From the NCBI GenBank assembly GCA_002794775.1, contig NBAY01000002.1:124001-188000 (forward strand): a DNA stretch of 64,000 bases, written 5' to 3'. Numbering within the stretch: position 1 is the first letter of the stretch; every line of letters starts with the position of its first letter. The DNA comes from Porodaedalea pini (Eukaryota > Basidiomycota > Agaricomycetes > Hymenochaetales > Hymenochaetaceae). Under the pieces are notes generated by a model. It was not told where the DNA came from and made no database searches. It saw only the letters and a list, made by a program, of their open reading frames with translations. Positions 45,701-57,640 of the stretch are shown in pieces. The position numbers and the translations under genes were made by a program.

Positions 45701-48566
45701 CAGCACGTCGCAGAACCGAGTGCTCGATGGCTTGATGAGGCTAAAAAATAGCGGTCGTATCTCGGGCTTCCATGTATGTATGCTTTCTCACTGATACATG
45801 CAGTGACTAATCCGATAAATAGGGTCGTCTAGGAAGCCTTGGGACTATTCCTGAGAAATACGATGTCGCTGTCTCTACTGCATGTCCAGCTTTAAATAAC
45901 CTCATCGTCGATACTGTCGATCAGGGGCAAGCGTGCATTGAATACCTCCGCAAGCAGAACCTGGGACGCGCCTCTTTCATCGTGCTGGAGAAGCTTTCGC
46001 AGACAAATGGCCTCGACAAGATTGCAACGCCGGAGAATGTCCCTCGGCTAATGGACCTTATCAAACCGCGAGAGCCACGCTTTGCGCCTGCATTCTTCAA
46101 AGCAGTTGGAAACACTCTTGTTGCAAACGACCTCGAGCAGGCGAACCGCATCGCATATGGGCAGAAGCGGTGGCGTGTCGTCACGCTTACTGGTCAGCTC
46201 ATAGACACATCTGGTACGATGTCTGGTGGTGGGACGCACGTCGCGCGCGGTGCGATGAGCTCCAAGCTGGCTGCAGAGGCCGTGCAACCTGAAGTTCTCC
46301 GGAGGTACGAACAGGATAGCGAAGATGCGACGAGCAAGCTCGAGGTCGCATTAGCTCAGCTTAGAGAGTTCGAAATATCCATGGACAGTCTGACCAGAAA
46401 GGTACCGGAAATCGACATGTCTCTGCAAAAGATTGACTTAGACATCCAAACGGGTGTGAAAAGAATAGCAGAGGCTGAGAAGCGTGTGCGTGAGCTAAAG
46501 TAGGTTAACGAGTCACTTGTTCTGCGTGCCTCACTTACGATATTCGACAGATCAAAGAGCAAGCCAGACGAAGGAGACCTCGCTCGGATAGCAACGCTCG
46601 ATGAAGAGATCGATTCATCAACTGCCGAGCTCGAAAAGCTCAAGAAGAAGGCGGGCGTGGTCGAGAAGGCTATTCAAGATCTTGAAAAAAAGATCCTTGA
46701 CATCGGTGGCGCGAAGCTCCTGTCGCAGAAATCAAAGGTCGACGGCATCAAGTTACACATTAATCTGGCGATGGATGAGATCACCAAGGCAGAGGTGAAC
46801 AAGGCAAAGGCGGAGAAGGACTCTGTACGCTTCGCGAAGGCTGTCGAAACACACACGGCGGCGCTACAGGAGGTCGATGAGGAGCTGGAAGACCTTAACA
46901 CGAAACTCTCGGAGGTCAACAAGTTCGTTACGGAGACACAGTCGAAGGTCGATGCTGCGCAGGCCGCAGCTGATAATGCCAAGGATGACCTAGAAAGCTT
47001 GAAGGCAGAGCTCGATGCAAAGACAGAGCAGATCCAGAAGTTCAGGCAGAAGGAGGCAAGACAACTAGAACGAGTACGAATGCGGCGCTGACGGTGTTTT
47101 ACAGATGGAGATCAAGCAGCATCTCAATGATGCAAGGAAGGAAAGTCAGGACAACGAGAAGGCCATCGACCACTATCGTCTCGAGCATGATAAGCTCAAG
47201 CTTGAAGAAGTCGAGTGAGTTATGGTCGGCTTCCATCTGACCGGAGTGCATATTGATTTATTGGCTGATAGCGAGGATGATGACGAAGAAGAAGAGGGGG
47301 TTGAAGGTGGTGAGCGAGTCGAGGGTGATGCCGAAGGCGAAGGGACGCCGGCTAGACCATCTGAGGAACCAATGTCAGAGGATCAACGAGAAGAGAACGC
47401 TGTGAAGCCGGAGCCTACGGACGAGGCCATCCCTCCTCCGAAGAAACGGGCGCGTACGCCATCGTATGAGCTGCACATATACTCCATTGAAGAGCTATCT
47501 CGCTTCAAGAAGAAAGAGCTTTTGGCCGACGTCTCTCTTCTAGATGGTGCGTCCGCTTGTAATGCATTCTCCATTCTCGTTGGTGCTGACTTCTGTTCCA
47601 GAGCAAATTAAGAATTCAAGTCCCAACCTTGCAGTACTTAAGGAATATCGTAAACGCGAGCAGGAGTTCCTGAGCCGTGCGAAGGACCTTGAGCAAGTGA
47701 CAAGTCAGCGCGACGCCCAAAAAGCGAAATACGACGGCTTGCGGAAGCAGCGGCTCGACGAGTTCATGACGGGTTTCAATGCGATTTCTGCAAAACTAAA
47801 GGAGATGTACCAGGTACGTTCCCGCTGTGATTCTCACTAGATCGCAATTGCTAATGGAGCGGGATGTCAGATGATCACGCTTGGTGGAAATGCGGAGCTC
47901 GAGCTTGTCGATAGCATGGATCCCTTCTCAGAAGGGATTATCTTTTCGGTCATGCCGCCGAAGAAGAGCTGGAAGAACATCTCGAACTTGTCCGGCGGAG
48001 AAAAGGTGCGCATGCGCTGCTTTGAGTACTGTTACAACGCTGACCGCGATACTCGTCGTCTAGACTTTGAGTTCTCTGGCGCTCGTCTTTGCCCTGCACG
48101 TATTCAAAGTGAGGACCAAAATCCCTAACAGAGAAAGCTTATACTGATTTCTATTCAGCCCACGCCCTTGTACTTCATGGACGAAATCGATGCGGCACTT
48201 GATTTCCGCAACGTATCCATCGTCGCGAATTACATCAAGGACCGTACGAAGAACGCACAATTTATCATCATCTCACTGCGGTGAGTCTAATCTATCTACA
48301 CTGTTCGATCCTCGTACTCATCAAGTGCTCTAGAAATGACATGTTTGAATTAAGCCATCGTCTCATCGGTATTTACAAGACGTCTAACGCAACTAGAAGT
48401 AAGTTATCCAAACTTCCCTCCAGTTCAGACTCTTGCTAATGGTCACCGTGTAGGTATCTCAATTAACAACCACGCTCTCAACGCTGTACCACAAGCAGTG
48501 CCGATATCTACAACTGTACCGACATCGATATCTGTCATGCCTATGAACTCGGCAGTGAAGGTGTAA
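42797..48566 (+). CDS. SMC4: Condensin subunit SMC4
   Basis: Nineteen exons beginning 42797-43798, 43848-44039, 44095-44610 and ending 48334-48398, 48454-48566 encode about 1,603 residues. A highly charged, disordered N-terminal region of about 310 residues is followed by the ATPase head: Walker A GPNGSGKSN, then FGYRASKMRQGKL. Two long coiled coils flank a hinge (from SGRISGFHGRLGSLG to TLTGQLIDTSGTMSGGG). The C-terminal head has signature NLSGGEKTLSSLAL and Walker B LYFMDEIDAALD. With SMC2 it forms the core of condensin for mitotic chromosome compaction. The second coiled coil contains an acidic insert (EDDDEEEE...) encoded at 47272-47540. One intron (47074-47104) is unusually short. Confidence 0.96.
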
Positions 48567-48729
48567 TATAAACTTTACTTGGACTTTGCGCACATTTAAC
48601 TGGTTTTGGTTGTGTTTGTATCGTTATTGCACTTTGATTAGTTAGGAAGGGGCAACATATTGGCTCAATATATTTCGTGTATACTTTGCGAGCAGCCTGG
48701 TCTTCACAGTCGCAAGTGGTCGCGACGCG

Positions 48730-48735
48730 ACGCGT
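48730..48735. promoter_or_regulatory. ACGCGT box between SMC4 and the CstF-64-like gene
   Basis: Single MluI cell-cycle-type box in CGCGACGCGACGCGTTTCC, 179 bp upstream of the next ATG. One copy in a CpG-rich stretch may be chance. Confidence 0.3.
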
Positions 48736-48913
48736 TTCCGAAGCGTGATTAGCACGTGTTCATGAAGACCATTCTCTCTTCGAACCATCACTTACCTGTG
48801 CTGCCAGAAAGCCTCTACCGGCCATCAATACGTCGTTAAGCCTGGTAGACTGTTCTATTTTGTCCAAAAGTACTATAGTTTCCTGCTATCAACTTCCTGA
48901 GAATCCGAGAGAG

Positions 48914-49804
48914 ATGTCCACACAGACACTACCAGAAGACCAGCTACTCGAGCTGCTCATACAGCTGCAGAAGACGACGCCAGACCAGGCGCGCGCAATC
49001 CTCAACGCGCAGCCCACGATCGGGTATGCGCTTGTGCCGCTCATGGCACGCATGGGTATTGTCAACCTCGAGATCCTCCAGGTGTGTCTTTAAAACCCCA
49101 TATCCTTCAGCTTTATACGACTTTTGCTCATTCCTTTCTACTTTTCGGACGGGGACGCGATGCGCAGAAAACACTTTCGACGTATGCTGCACCCGCTGCT
49201 GCTGCTGCTGCTCAGCCTGCTCCCACGCCTGTGCCCGTGCCTGCAGTCCCACCACATCTCGCGCAAGTCCAGGCTCCGTACGGTCACCACCCAACACCAC
49301 CGCCCGCAAGCCATACGCCCGTCTATCCAGGCCAACCCGCCCCGACTGCGTACTCCACTTATCCCACACAGAATGGAGGTTACCCGCCGCAATTCTCTCA
49401 GCAATACCAACAGCAACAGTATAGTGCACAGCAACCTCCGCCCCAGCAGCAGCAACAACAACACTGGAATGGGCAGCAGCCTCCAGCCGGAACTGCAACT
49501 GCACCGGGTACAACGATGCTTGGCGCCCTGGGAAATATACCAGATGACCAGCGGGTACGTTCTTATGCTCATAGCTCTTTCTTTATCTTTACCTCAATGC
49601 TCGGAATTCTACACAGGAAATGATCATGCGCGTGATCGCGATGACCCCCGAGCAGATAAACCGCCTCCCGCCGCAGGACCGCGCCATTACTATACAACTT
49701 GTACGTTCTCTAAAATACTTGTTCCTGGGGGGCAAAGAAAAGAAAATAGAGACTGATGCATAAATACGTGACAGCGCGCGACGCTCGGACTACCGACGGA
49801 ATGA
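48914..49804 (+). CDS. CstF-64 (Rna15)-like hinge and C-terminal protein without RRM
   Basis: Four exons (48914-49081, 49168-49554, 49617-49700, 49775-49804) give 222 residues. Residues about 8-60 form the CSTF2 hinge (LLELLIQLQKTTPDQARAIL, GYALVPLMARMGIVN) that binds CstF-77/Rna14. A Pro/Gln/Ala-rich middle follows, and the last 40 residues (MRVIAMTPEQINRLPPQDR) are the CSTF_C three-helix domain that contacts Pcf11/symplekin partners. There is no N-terminal RNA-recognition motif, and no room for one upstream before the SMC4 end. It should be part of the mRNA 3'-end cleavage machinery. Confidence 0.88.
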
Positions 49805-49986
49805 GGATCGTAATGTGAATGTGGAGGAAGAGCTCAGAAGAATCAAGCTCCTGTGCCGCAAAGCACGCCCGTCGGACCTCGGACGCCTTGCATTCACGGA
49901 TATATGACTGGCCCTTGCTCCAGGGATGCCATGTAAGTATTTGGACGGCCGGGCAGTGAAGGGGCGCAAATATTTCGGAGGCGCGT

Positions 49987-50460
49987 TCAGTCGACATCGA
50001 CACCCTTGGCGCGCAGGTCGTTCTTCGCCTCTGCAATTTCCTGCGCAACAGTATGGGATTAGAATCGGTATGACTTGTTGCATGTTGTAGTTCAGGAACG
50101 AGTAGTAGCGAAATGGAGTAGCTGGCACGTAGATATACCAGCGCACGCACCTTTATGAGCTCCTCATACGCATGCGGCACGTCGTTGAACGTGTACAATC
50201 CTATTCCAAGCGAACCAAGCGAGTATGCACCGAAGGCAACGAGAAGCCACCATGGTAGCTGTATAACAAAGGTGTTTCCGTCAGCGAGTGGAAAGGAGAC
50301 ACGGGCGCGTGCCACGTAGGAGACGCAGACGCACTACAGGGAGGAGCTGGTCAGTGATGGACGCGTCGAGGAGCGGCACATGCAGGATCTGAAGCCAGAC
50401 GAGCGCATAGGCAATAGAGAGCACGCCGGCGTAGCTCACGAAGCGCGTTGCGCGTGTCAT
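49987..50460 (-). CDS. DPM3: Dolichol-phosphate mannosyltransferase subunit 3
   Basis: Three exons (50460-50338, 50258-50151, 50040-49987) give 94 residues, the usual size for DPM3. Two hydrophobic segments (about residues 8-30 and 42-62) are followed by a cytosolic coiled-coil tail with the conserved YTFNDVPHAYEEL and EIAEAKNDLRAKGVD. It anchors the catalytic Dpm1 in the ER membrane, so that GDP-mannose and dolichyl phosphate yield dolichyl phosphate mannose for glycosylation and GPI anchors. It converges on the CstF-64-like gene. Confidence 0.93.
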
Positions 50461-50742
50461 TTCTTGCAAGATGTAGGAGAGTGAACTGTGGACACAGTTT
50501 ATGTTGTCTTGTAATGCTGAGAAGTAAGAGAGTACCTAGATGTTCCCACGAATACAATTCGATATTTTGGAATTCAACCTCGCACGCCATTAAGCTTTTA
50601 ATCTAGAAACTGTACGCGCTGCTCCATTATTATGCCGTTTCTATACGTGCAACTACAAGAGAAGCAGGTTCCTCATAATAAATGAAGTGTCTAAGGAGAT
50701 TTAAAAGGGACAGGAAAAAGGACAGTCGCACAATCCTCAAAG

Positions 50743-53700
50743 TTAGGAATAAGAGGGAATAGAGCTCGTCGTCAATGACCGAGAGACATAACCCGGCCGC
50801 ACGGCATTGTCATTGGCGTGCACATCCTGATCGCGTGTTTTCTGTTCAAGCAAAGCGATCTGTGCCCGTACAGAACTCACGCCGCCCAATTTAGCGGTAG
50901 AAGCAGACAGACTCGAGCTGCCGTCGGGTAAGTTAGGAATTTCGGCAGCGTTCGCAGGAGCGGTCAAAGCACGAGATACGGGTGGACGAGAGCCTCGCGT
51001 CTTGCGCACGGCAATCTTCGAAGGGCTGCTGCTCAGGCTTTTCGATGGTGACGCACGAAAAGACGTCGCAGTAGCACGTGTCGTCGTTGAGTACATCGAA
51101 CTCGGGCTTTCCGTCAAAGTGTAGCTTGACGATTTAGCTACTTGAATCATGGACCGCGTTGCACAGAGTGTATTAGCACCAGATCGTTCATAGGATTGTG
51201 CCTTGGGAGGGGTCTGACCGGCAGCCTCCCCTCTATACTCGAATTCCCCTGCCAAATGACCTTGAAGAGGCACCTCTGCATGTTGCCCGCGTCTGGCGTC
51301 CATACTCCTTGGCCCGCGAACTCTACGAGCATGATCTCGAATGTGGGCAATGGGAATATCGATGGGCGGCTCGTACGCGATGGGTTTTGCTCGCACAACG
51401 CGATGCACTTCGGACGAGTGCGATTCGCCTCTTGATGGCAATCTCGCTCGCTTAGGTGAAGCAGATCGACAAGTAGTCCGTGAATGCTGGAAAGCACCTC
51501 TATCAAGACGCGCACTCGCACAGCCCACCATTCTCTCTAGCTCCTCGTCCGACCCGACGTCCTCATCTCCACCATCATCGAAATCATGTGCAAAATAAGG
51601 CCCTTCTGAATCGAAGTCGTCCTGAATATAACCGCTCCCGTTGCCGTAAGCACTGTACTCGCCTTCGCTGTATCCCGAATCGATAGCTACATCGACTTCT
51701 TCGAGGATTGAGGTAGAGCCGGGTATATCTCCGAGCACGCCATCCAGATCATCCACGTCCTCAACACCGCCAAGGTCGTGCAACGTGTGCGAGGTCGGAA
51801 GAGCGGGCAGAGGTGCTTTATGATATTCTTGCTGGAGTCTATTGGACTGTCCATGCTCGAAGTTATCATGCGTTTCTGGATGACTTGTGTTGCCATATCG
51901 AGGATTGAAAAAGGTGCCAGAGTGAGATTTCGCCGTCCTTAATCCTACAACCGAGCCCGAAGTTGAGTAACTCTCTGCCCTGGGAGTGTCCAGCTCAATT
52001 ATTGAGGTCGACAGTACTGGCAAGACCGGCCCAGAAGGCGGAGGATCGAGAGAAATGAAGTTCACGATGCGGATTGGGAGCGTCACGTGTACCGCTTCAG
52101 AGTTGCCTGTAATTGAGGAGACACCAAGACTGACGCGCACAGCGTAATCGACTTCAACGAGCCGGGCCCTGGGAATGGTCAGGGCGTCGGGCTGACAAAC
52201 GCATGAGTTAGCCACTAGTCTCTTCGTTAGTAATTGCGAGACAAAACTCACTGGAATGGTAATAGAATGGCATACGGTCCTGGTTTCCCCTGGACAGACA
52301 CCAGTCCACCACCCTCTCGCACTTGCACGGCCCTTCGCACCTTTCTGGCCCGCCGCGAGTACTGCCTCAGCGACGCGCCTCTCGCTTGTCGCCGTCTCGC
52401 TTGCGTCCATGTCGTCTCCAAAACTCAACGGATGCGCACTGGGACGGAAAAGCGTCGTCGTACGTACGAGCGCAAGCGAGACGCTGCGCACCGTCTTGCG
52501 CGTGTCATTTGCAATGCGCATCCGCACATGTACGGCCTGGCCAGCGACCCATGTGCAGCGATGCAACGAGACGGTGAGCGCGAGCGTGCCGTCGCCGCCC
52601 ATGAAAAGTTTCTTTGCGGCTCGAGCCAGCATTGGATCAGGAACAGGCGCAAGCGTTGCAACTGGGTCAAGAGCGGGCCATATTTCACAGTCACGATAGA
52701 AGTGAGCTATTGAGCGCTTTCCTGTTGTTGGATCAACAACTTTCATCGATCTGCAAGAAACTCAATACGTAGAATGCGAAAAAGACAACAGAGAGAGACA
52801 TACGCTATAACAATATACTTGATTGTTGCTCCAGAACGGCTGTTGAGGATACCTCTCGGTTTTCCTCCTGTGCTCACATGCGGGAGTTTCAACGAAAAGC
52901 GGACACTGTACTCCCCTTCCCCGACAGAACCAAATCCTTCGTCATCAACAGCTGTCGTGTAAAGCCCATCACACCCATTAGATATATCCATAAGCGGTGC
53001 TGCGACCTGGTAGAAGATGTATCGGTCCTCATTTCCCGGGGCAACTTCAAACCCAGCAACGCGTATCTTGCCTCCGCCCAGGCCAAGAACTTCGTCCTTC
53101 TTCTTAGGTCGCACATGAAACAACAGAGTACCAGAAATATACCCGCCCTCGACGGCCACGTTGTTTTCGAGGTCCATGTCTAAAGCAACGCGAACGCGAG
53201 ACTGGCCTTGTTCGAACGCGACTGCGTTTGGAGATGTCTTACTATTGGTCTGCTGCGAGGAGACAACAGCGCCAGATTTCACCTTTGCAGAGGAGTCTCC
53301 GAGAAGGACCTTCAGCTCTGCGGCGCGGCGAACCGGTGAAGCTTGAGCGCTTAAAAGAGTGCCATGTCGAGCCAGGCCTTGGTCCAGAGACATTCCGCGT
53401 CGATGGTCGGCTTGCAGACGTGATGGAGCCCTAGAGCTCCGTGCGCTTCTTGGAGGAGGGGTTATCCTAGTGCTGCGCACAGGAGTGACAGCTCCAGGTT
53501 CTATGTGTTTGCCCTCTCTGAAGTTCGAGCCAATCCCGCCTCCATTCTTGTTCATCTCCACCATAGATCCTCCGACCTCTGCAAGCAGCAACCCGGTCAT
53601 TCCCTTTGAAGAGCGCATTGCGATGAGTGTCTGCGAATGCGCGTCTCCCTCCTCCACTGTGTTCCTTCTGCGGGACACTGTGTATGCTTCTGACGATTGC

Positions 53701-53792
53701 TTCTCCGACTCACGAAAGCCCTTGACGCCTGCCGGTCTTGCAATTCGGGATGACGGGGCCATGTCAATCCCGAGACCTATATCGCCATGCAT
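50743..53792 (-). CDS. Arrestin-domain (alpha-arrestin-like) protein
   Basis: Three exons (53792-52804, 52750-52252, 52191-50743) give 978 residues. After a disordered N-terminus of about 195 residues comes an arrestin N-like domain (RVALDMDLENNVAVEGGYISG onward), then an arrestin C-like domain starting near GTLALTVSLHRCTWVAGQAV and ending around VTLPIRIVNFISLDPP. The last 450 residues are low-complexity, rich in Ser, Arg and acidic runs. Alpha-arrestins act as adaptors for ubiquitin ligases in endocytosis of membrane proteins; I saw no PPxY motif, so the ligase link is not shown. Both splice junctions keep conserved domain sequence in frame. Confidence 0.88.
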
Positions 53793-54651
53793 AGTTATAG
53801 AGAGGATGACTCGAGAGAGAAAGGATGAACGGTGAGAGAAATCAGAAACAGTATCTTGAACAGGGCTGACTGCGTTGCATTTCCGACCAGGCAGTCGCTA
53901 ATTCATCCGTCTTAGACACGACCATCGCAACTTTGACCGAGTGTCATGTTCCATAGCAACGTGTCCACTGAATGTCGAGGAGTCTCTTCTATGTAGCAAA
54001 GATGTGAGGGCAGCAGTAAATCAGGAGCCAAGCCGATCTGGAGCTTTGGAAGGCAATGCATGTTGCTGGACAGTCTGCAATCACGATGACTTTACGCATT
54101 CGCAGAAAGTCTCTCTCGACTTAGTTTCAAGCGCAATGGCAGTTCGGTCGCAATTATCGTGGTTGAATACGAGGAAAGGTTGGCGACCGGTGACGTGGAA
54201 GAGCATATGCATGTCGGAGTTGACCTGAGTAACAAAAAATAGCCGATTCCCACGAATACTACGGCCGAGCCTCTCATTCTCAACCACAATATTAATGTGC
54301 TATGAGCTTGATTCTGCACCTCTGAAAGAGAAAGCCACGTCTATAACTTCATGATGAGAATGATCCAAGAGAGTGTTGACATTTCAATCAAGAAAACTGA
54401 TCTCTAGATGAGCTCAACTAAATTCCGCGAAGAAATTACTGGTCTCCCGGCAATTGCTCTTACTGCTCAGTGCCTGTCTCGATCTATTCGCTTTTTCAGA
54501 ACTAATCCTCCTGTTGGCAGCATCGCTGGAGAAATACTGCACCTGTCCGTGGGATGAACTCGCTGGTACATTTCTGACCATCATGATTAATAACATGGCC
54601 GTTATTATCCTTTAGTTGCTATCGATGGCAGATGCCCTTCTCCTGTCAAAT
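53793..54651. other. Intergenic, nothing recognised
   Basis: About 860 bp between the arrestin-domain gene start and the cupin gene end, without a supported frame or repeat. Confidence 0.4.
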
Positions 54652-55332
54652 TCACTCGACGTTGACTGGGATCGCCGCTATGCAACATCGGTATTTCAAT
54701 GAGTCCACTCCTAAGCTAGCATGAAGGAAATGTACTTACGTGTCAAGGTGAAATACATTCTCACCCAATCCTCTCCCTCATTCGCCCATGCATGGACAAT
54801 TCCGCGATTGACGATTACATCTCCAGGTCCGAGATAAACCTTCTCGCCGCTAGTGAGGATAAGTGTCATAACCCCATTCGTAATTACGTCAAAGTCGAGC
54901 GACAACGTCTGGTGGAAGGGCTGTCCATGGAAAATGGGCAGTCAGACTGATACTCGTCTAACATGGAGCAGGGAAAAGCAACAAGGATGTCGGCTCACGT
55001 AGGAAGTACCCGGCGCGAAGTCAAGTGCGAAATAATGCGTCCCATTGGGGCTTACGATGGCCTCGGGATGCTGCAGCGTGAGGTCTTGGAACGGCCCGAC
55101 GCTGTTGTTTGCCGGGATCGTGTCCGTCCAGAAGAGGCGTCTGCGCAATGGTCTCAACCCCGTGTGCATTAAGCCTGGAGTCCTCGAGGACGATGGACGT
55201 ATTGTCGGGCGTCGTACCAGTTACGACCCGGCGGATTGGTCCGTAGGGGGAGAGCGTTACGTTCGCTTCTGCACTGACGCGCTCGGCAGCAAAGAGGAGA
55301 GAAAGTGCAGCAAGTGCGACGGGAAAGTGCAT
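54652..55332 (-). pseudogene. Secreted cupin-domain protein with a one-base frame break
   Basis: Minus strand. An ATG at 55332 opens a typical signal peptide (MHFPVALAALSLLFAAERVS). After LEDSRLNAHG, near 55135-55150, the frame must shift by one base to continue into RLFWTDTIPANNSVGPFQD, which extends to 54999. Exons 54920-54740 and 54677-54652 add a cupin core: GEKVYLGPGDVIVNRGIVHAWANEG carries the G(X)5-7PxG and H motifs of cupin motif 2-like sequence. No GT-AG intron within the break restores the frame. Either the gene is broken, the assembly has a one-base error, or the first exon differs. Function is unknown; small secreted cupins are common in basidiomycetes. Confidence 0.65.
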
Positions 55333-55499
55333 CTTGTCCCAGTTCCAGTGTTTGGAGCTGCGACACAGACTCCTCTCACATATGGCTCTGTAATTATCGA
55401 CATGATCCACGGTGAAGCCGGACTGGTGTTGCGTTGCCGGTCGAAGGTCAAAAATAAATCTTACAGCATGTTCCGAAAACAATGGCACAACACGATTTT

Positions 55500-55835
55500 C
55501 AAATTTCATCTTTTTTTCCTGCTCAGAGTTCTTATCTTATGGGAAATGCTGGATTGCCTTTTTTAGGGCTTGGCCTGATGCAGAGTGCATGCATCCTCAC
55601 TTCATTTCTTCTCAATGTCAGCAGAGCAACTTAGATTAATGCTAAGAAAGGCCTCCCATTGGTTTTAAACATAACTATAGTATGTGCATCTTGGGATTTT
55701 TGGGCCTGCAAAAAATGCAATTGAAGATGAGATGCCGTGCAGCCTGCACATCTGGCTTACTCATTCCACAAAAGGCAATCTGGCAATTCCCATGGGCAGG
55801 TACCCTGAGCAGAAAAAAAGATGAAGATTGCATTA
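55500..55835. repeat. Diverged inverted repeat (~110-bp arms)
   Basis: The segment from about 55505 (CATCTTTTTTTCCTGCTCAG) reappears as reverse complement ending at about 55835 (rc begins CATCTTTTTTTCTGCTCAGG). The arms are roughly 110 bp, about 70% alike, with a central spacer of about 80 bp. It lies upstream of the cupin gene. It may be an old foldback MITE; the arms encode similar-looking peptides by chance of homology, not a gene. Confidence 0.6.
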
Positions 55836-56439
55836 ATATTGTTGTCTCTGGAACTTGCTTTACCAGGCACAAGCTGCCTTGCAAACATTTGACCACATAT
55901 TCAGCTGCATCAAAGATATCACCGCTAATTCATGATAATGCCATTCACCGCAAGTCTGGCACGGAGGCCAGAGCAGCACTCGTTTGCCCAGTAGCAATAA
56001 CGGGTGTGTGCGCCGTGAGGTTTTGGTTGTGTTATTTGAGCGGTGTAACTGGAGAGCCTCTGGATCACTTGCGCTGGCGATTAGCTTGGAAATCGGCGAA
56101 CTCGTGTGCAGTTAGGTTAAGAGAGCATATAGGAACGGAGCAGGGGAGACCTTTATACGAGAACAATCTGGCTTATCAAGTTGCGGCGATGTGAAACTGG
56201 CTACGCATTGCTTTGCAGAAAGTCTGCCATGCCACACAGCCGTGATATAACTGTAAAATAACATTGCTTACCATTCATCAAACGATAGCTCAGGTCTACC
56301 TTAAGAACGTCCCCGTAACCATGAAAATAGCATAGCAAGTGTTCTTCACGGGCAAGAAAAAATAAATGAAAGCTAGTATACAAATGCGGCGTCAGGGTGA
56401 TACATGTTACAACTCAGCTGTCGTTGAGCCTTGGGCTCC

Positions 56440-57429
56440 TCAAGAAACTCTATCGACCTCCTTCCGAACGGCTTCAAACCGGCGTTTCTCGCTCTCTGCC
56501 CGGGAAACCTCCTGAGTCAAGCGATTCTCGCGCACCTGCATACGTTCCTCCCTATACAAAATGGCATCGATGAGCTCAACAACTCAACAAGAGCATAACT
56601 CTCGAGCAGACGTACATTCCAAGTATCAAAGCCCGGACCTGCGCGATATGCGCCAGCGCTGTGCTGAGCGTCTGTGCATTCGCAGGCGGGTTGTTCTGCC
56701 GAGGCGTCGATGGCGAGTCTGTGCGCGGCATATCCGGCGAGTTCAAGAAAGAAGGCGTAGAGGACTCGTCGAAGGTTGAGTCTACGGCAGACGTGCTCTC
56801 TGCTTGTGGGAGGAAGAAGGACGTTGTGTCCCCGGGTCGAAGCAATCCACTTCGGCCCGCTCCAGTTGTGCTTGCAGGGATGTTGAGCGAGGTCTAGAGA
56901 AGACTAAGACCACGAGTCGAGTTTACAAAGGGGGTAGACAAACCTGCCAGTTCTCGCCCGCAAGCTTGGTGAGCTCACGTTCAAGCATCTTCTCTCGATT
57001 CTTTCCCCTTCAAATAGCTGGTTTAAACATCGAAGGGCTGATCGAGGGAGAGAGATAACGTACCTCTCCAGCTCAGCCATGCACCTTTCGTTCTCCCTTT
57101 GAGTGCCTGTCAATAGTAATTCGAGGTTCTTGTATTCCCGCTCGAGCTCCTGAATCTGGTCAAGGGGCGGCCTCTGACTCAGTTGATCTTGCAGCGAAAG
57201 TATTTGCGCTTGCAGCTGTACTCAGACTTAGCCTCCGAACTCATTTGAGTCTAGCAACTTTGAGGCATTGACGCACCTTATCGTTCTCCCGTTCAGCCGC
57301 GAGCAACTGTTTCCTCACAGCGTCCTCAGATGACTCCTCAGACTGCTCTTTCAGCATACCCAGGTCATCTGACAGAGAGACAACTGAGTGTCGTGCATTG
57401 TTTGAGCGCAGAGATTGAGCGCGCCGCAT
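56440..57429 (-). CDS. Coiled-coil protein of unknown function
   Basis: Five exons (57429-57277, 57215-57064, 57007-56944, 56893-56616, 56551-56440) give 252 residues in one continuous frame. Residues about 30-115 are predicted coiled coil by heptad pattern (for example LQAQILSLQDQLSQRP, ELEREYKNLELLLTGTQREN). A Ser/Thr/Pro-rich middle with SPxTP-like sites (TDSPSTPRQN) follows, and the C-terminus is again helical (EERMQVRENRLTQEVSRAE). It is not recognised as a named family. The promoter is shared with the divergent phosphotransferase gene and contains two ACGCGT boxes, so a cell-cycle role is possible but unproven. Confidence 0.75.
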
Positions 57430-57472
57430 CTTGGTCGTTGGTTATTGCAGTGGTTGTCGACAAGCACTGACA

Positions 57473-57487
57473 ACGCGTCGAACGCGT
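57473..57487. promoter_or_regulatory. Paired ACGCGT boxes in a divergent promoter
   Basis: ACGCGT at 57473-57478 and 57482-57487 in the 211-bp gap between the coiled-coil gene (-) and the phosphotransferase gene (+). Same pairing and similar spacing as upstream of SMC4. Confidence 0.5.
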
Positions 57488-57640
57488 TGAAGTCGCGAAG
57501 ATCACGTGTGTTCTGCGCGTCGATCCGAAAAACGTGCGTGCTGAAACCCGATCCGACGTCATGGACAGCGCAGAGCGAGCAAATCTTTTTACATCTCCGA
57601 CAGTCACGACGACGACGACGACTCGGACCGCGTCAACGCA

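Noticed and set aside
55137..55160. An 18-nt GT-AG micro-intron to explain the cupin frame break
   Set aside because: Its length is a multiple of three, so removing it would not repair the one-base shift.
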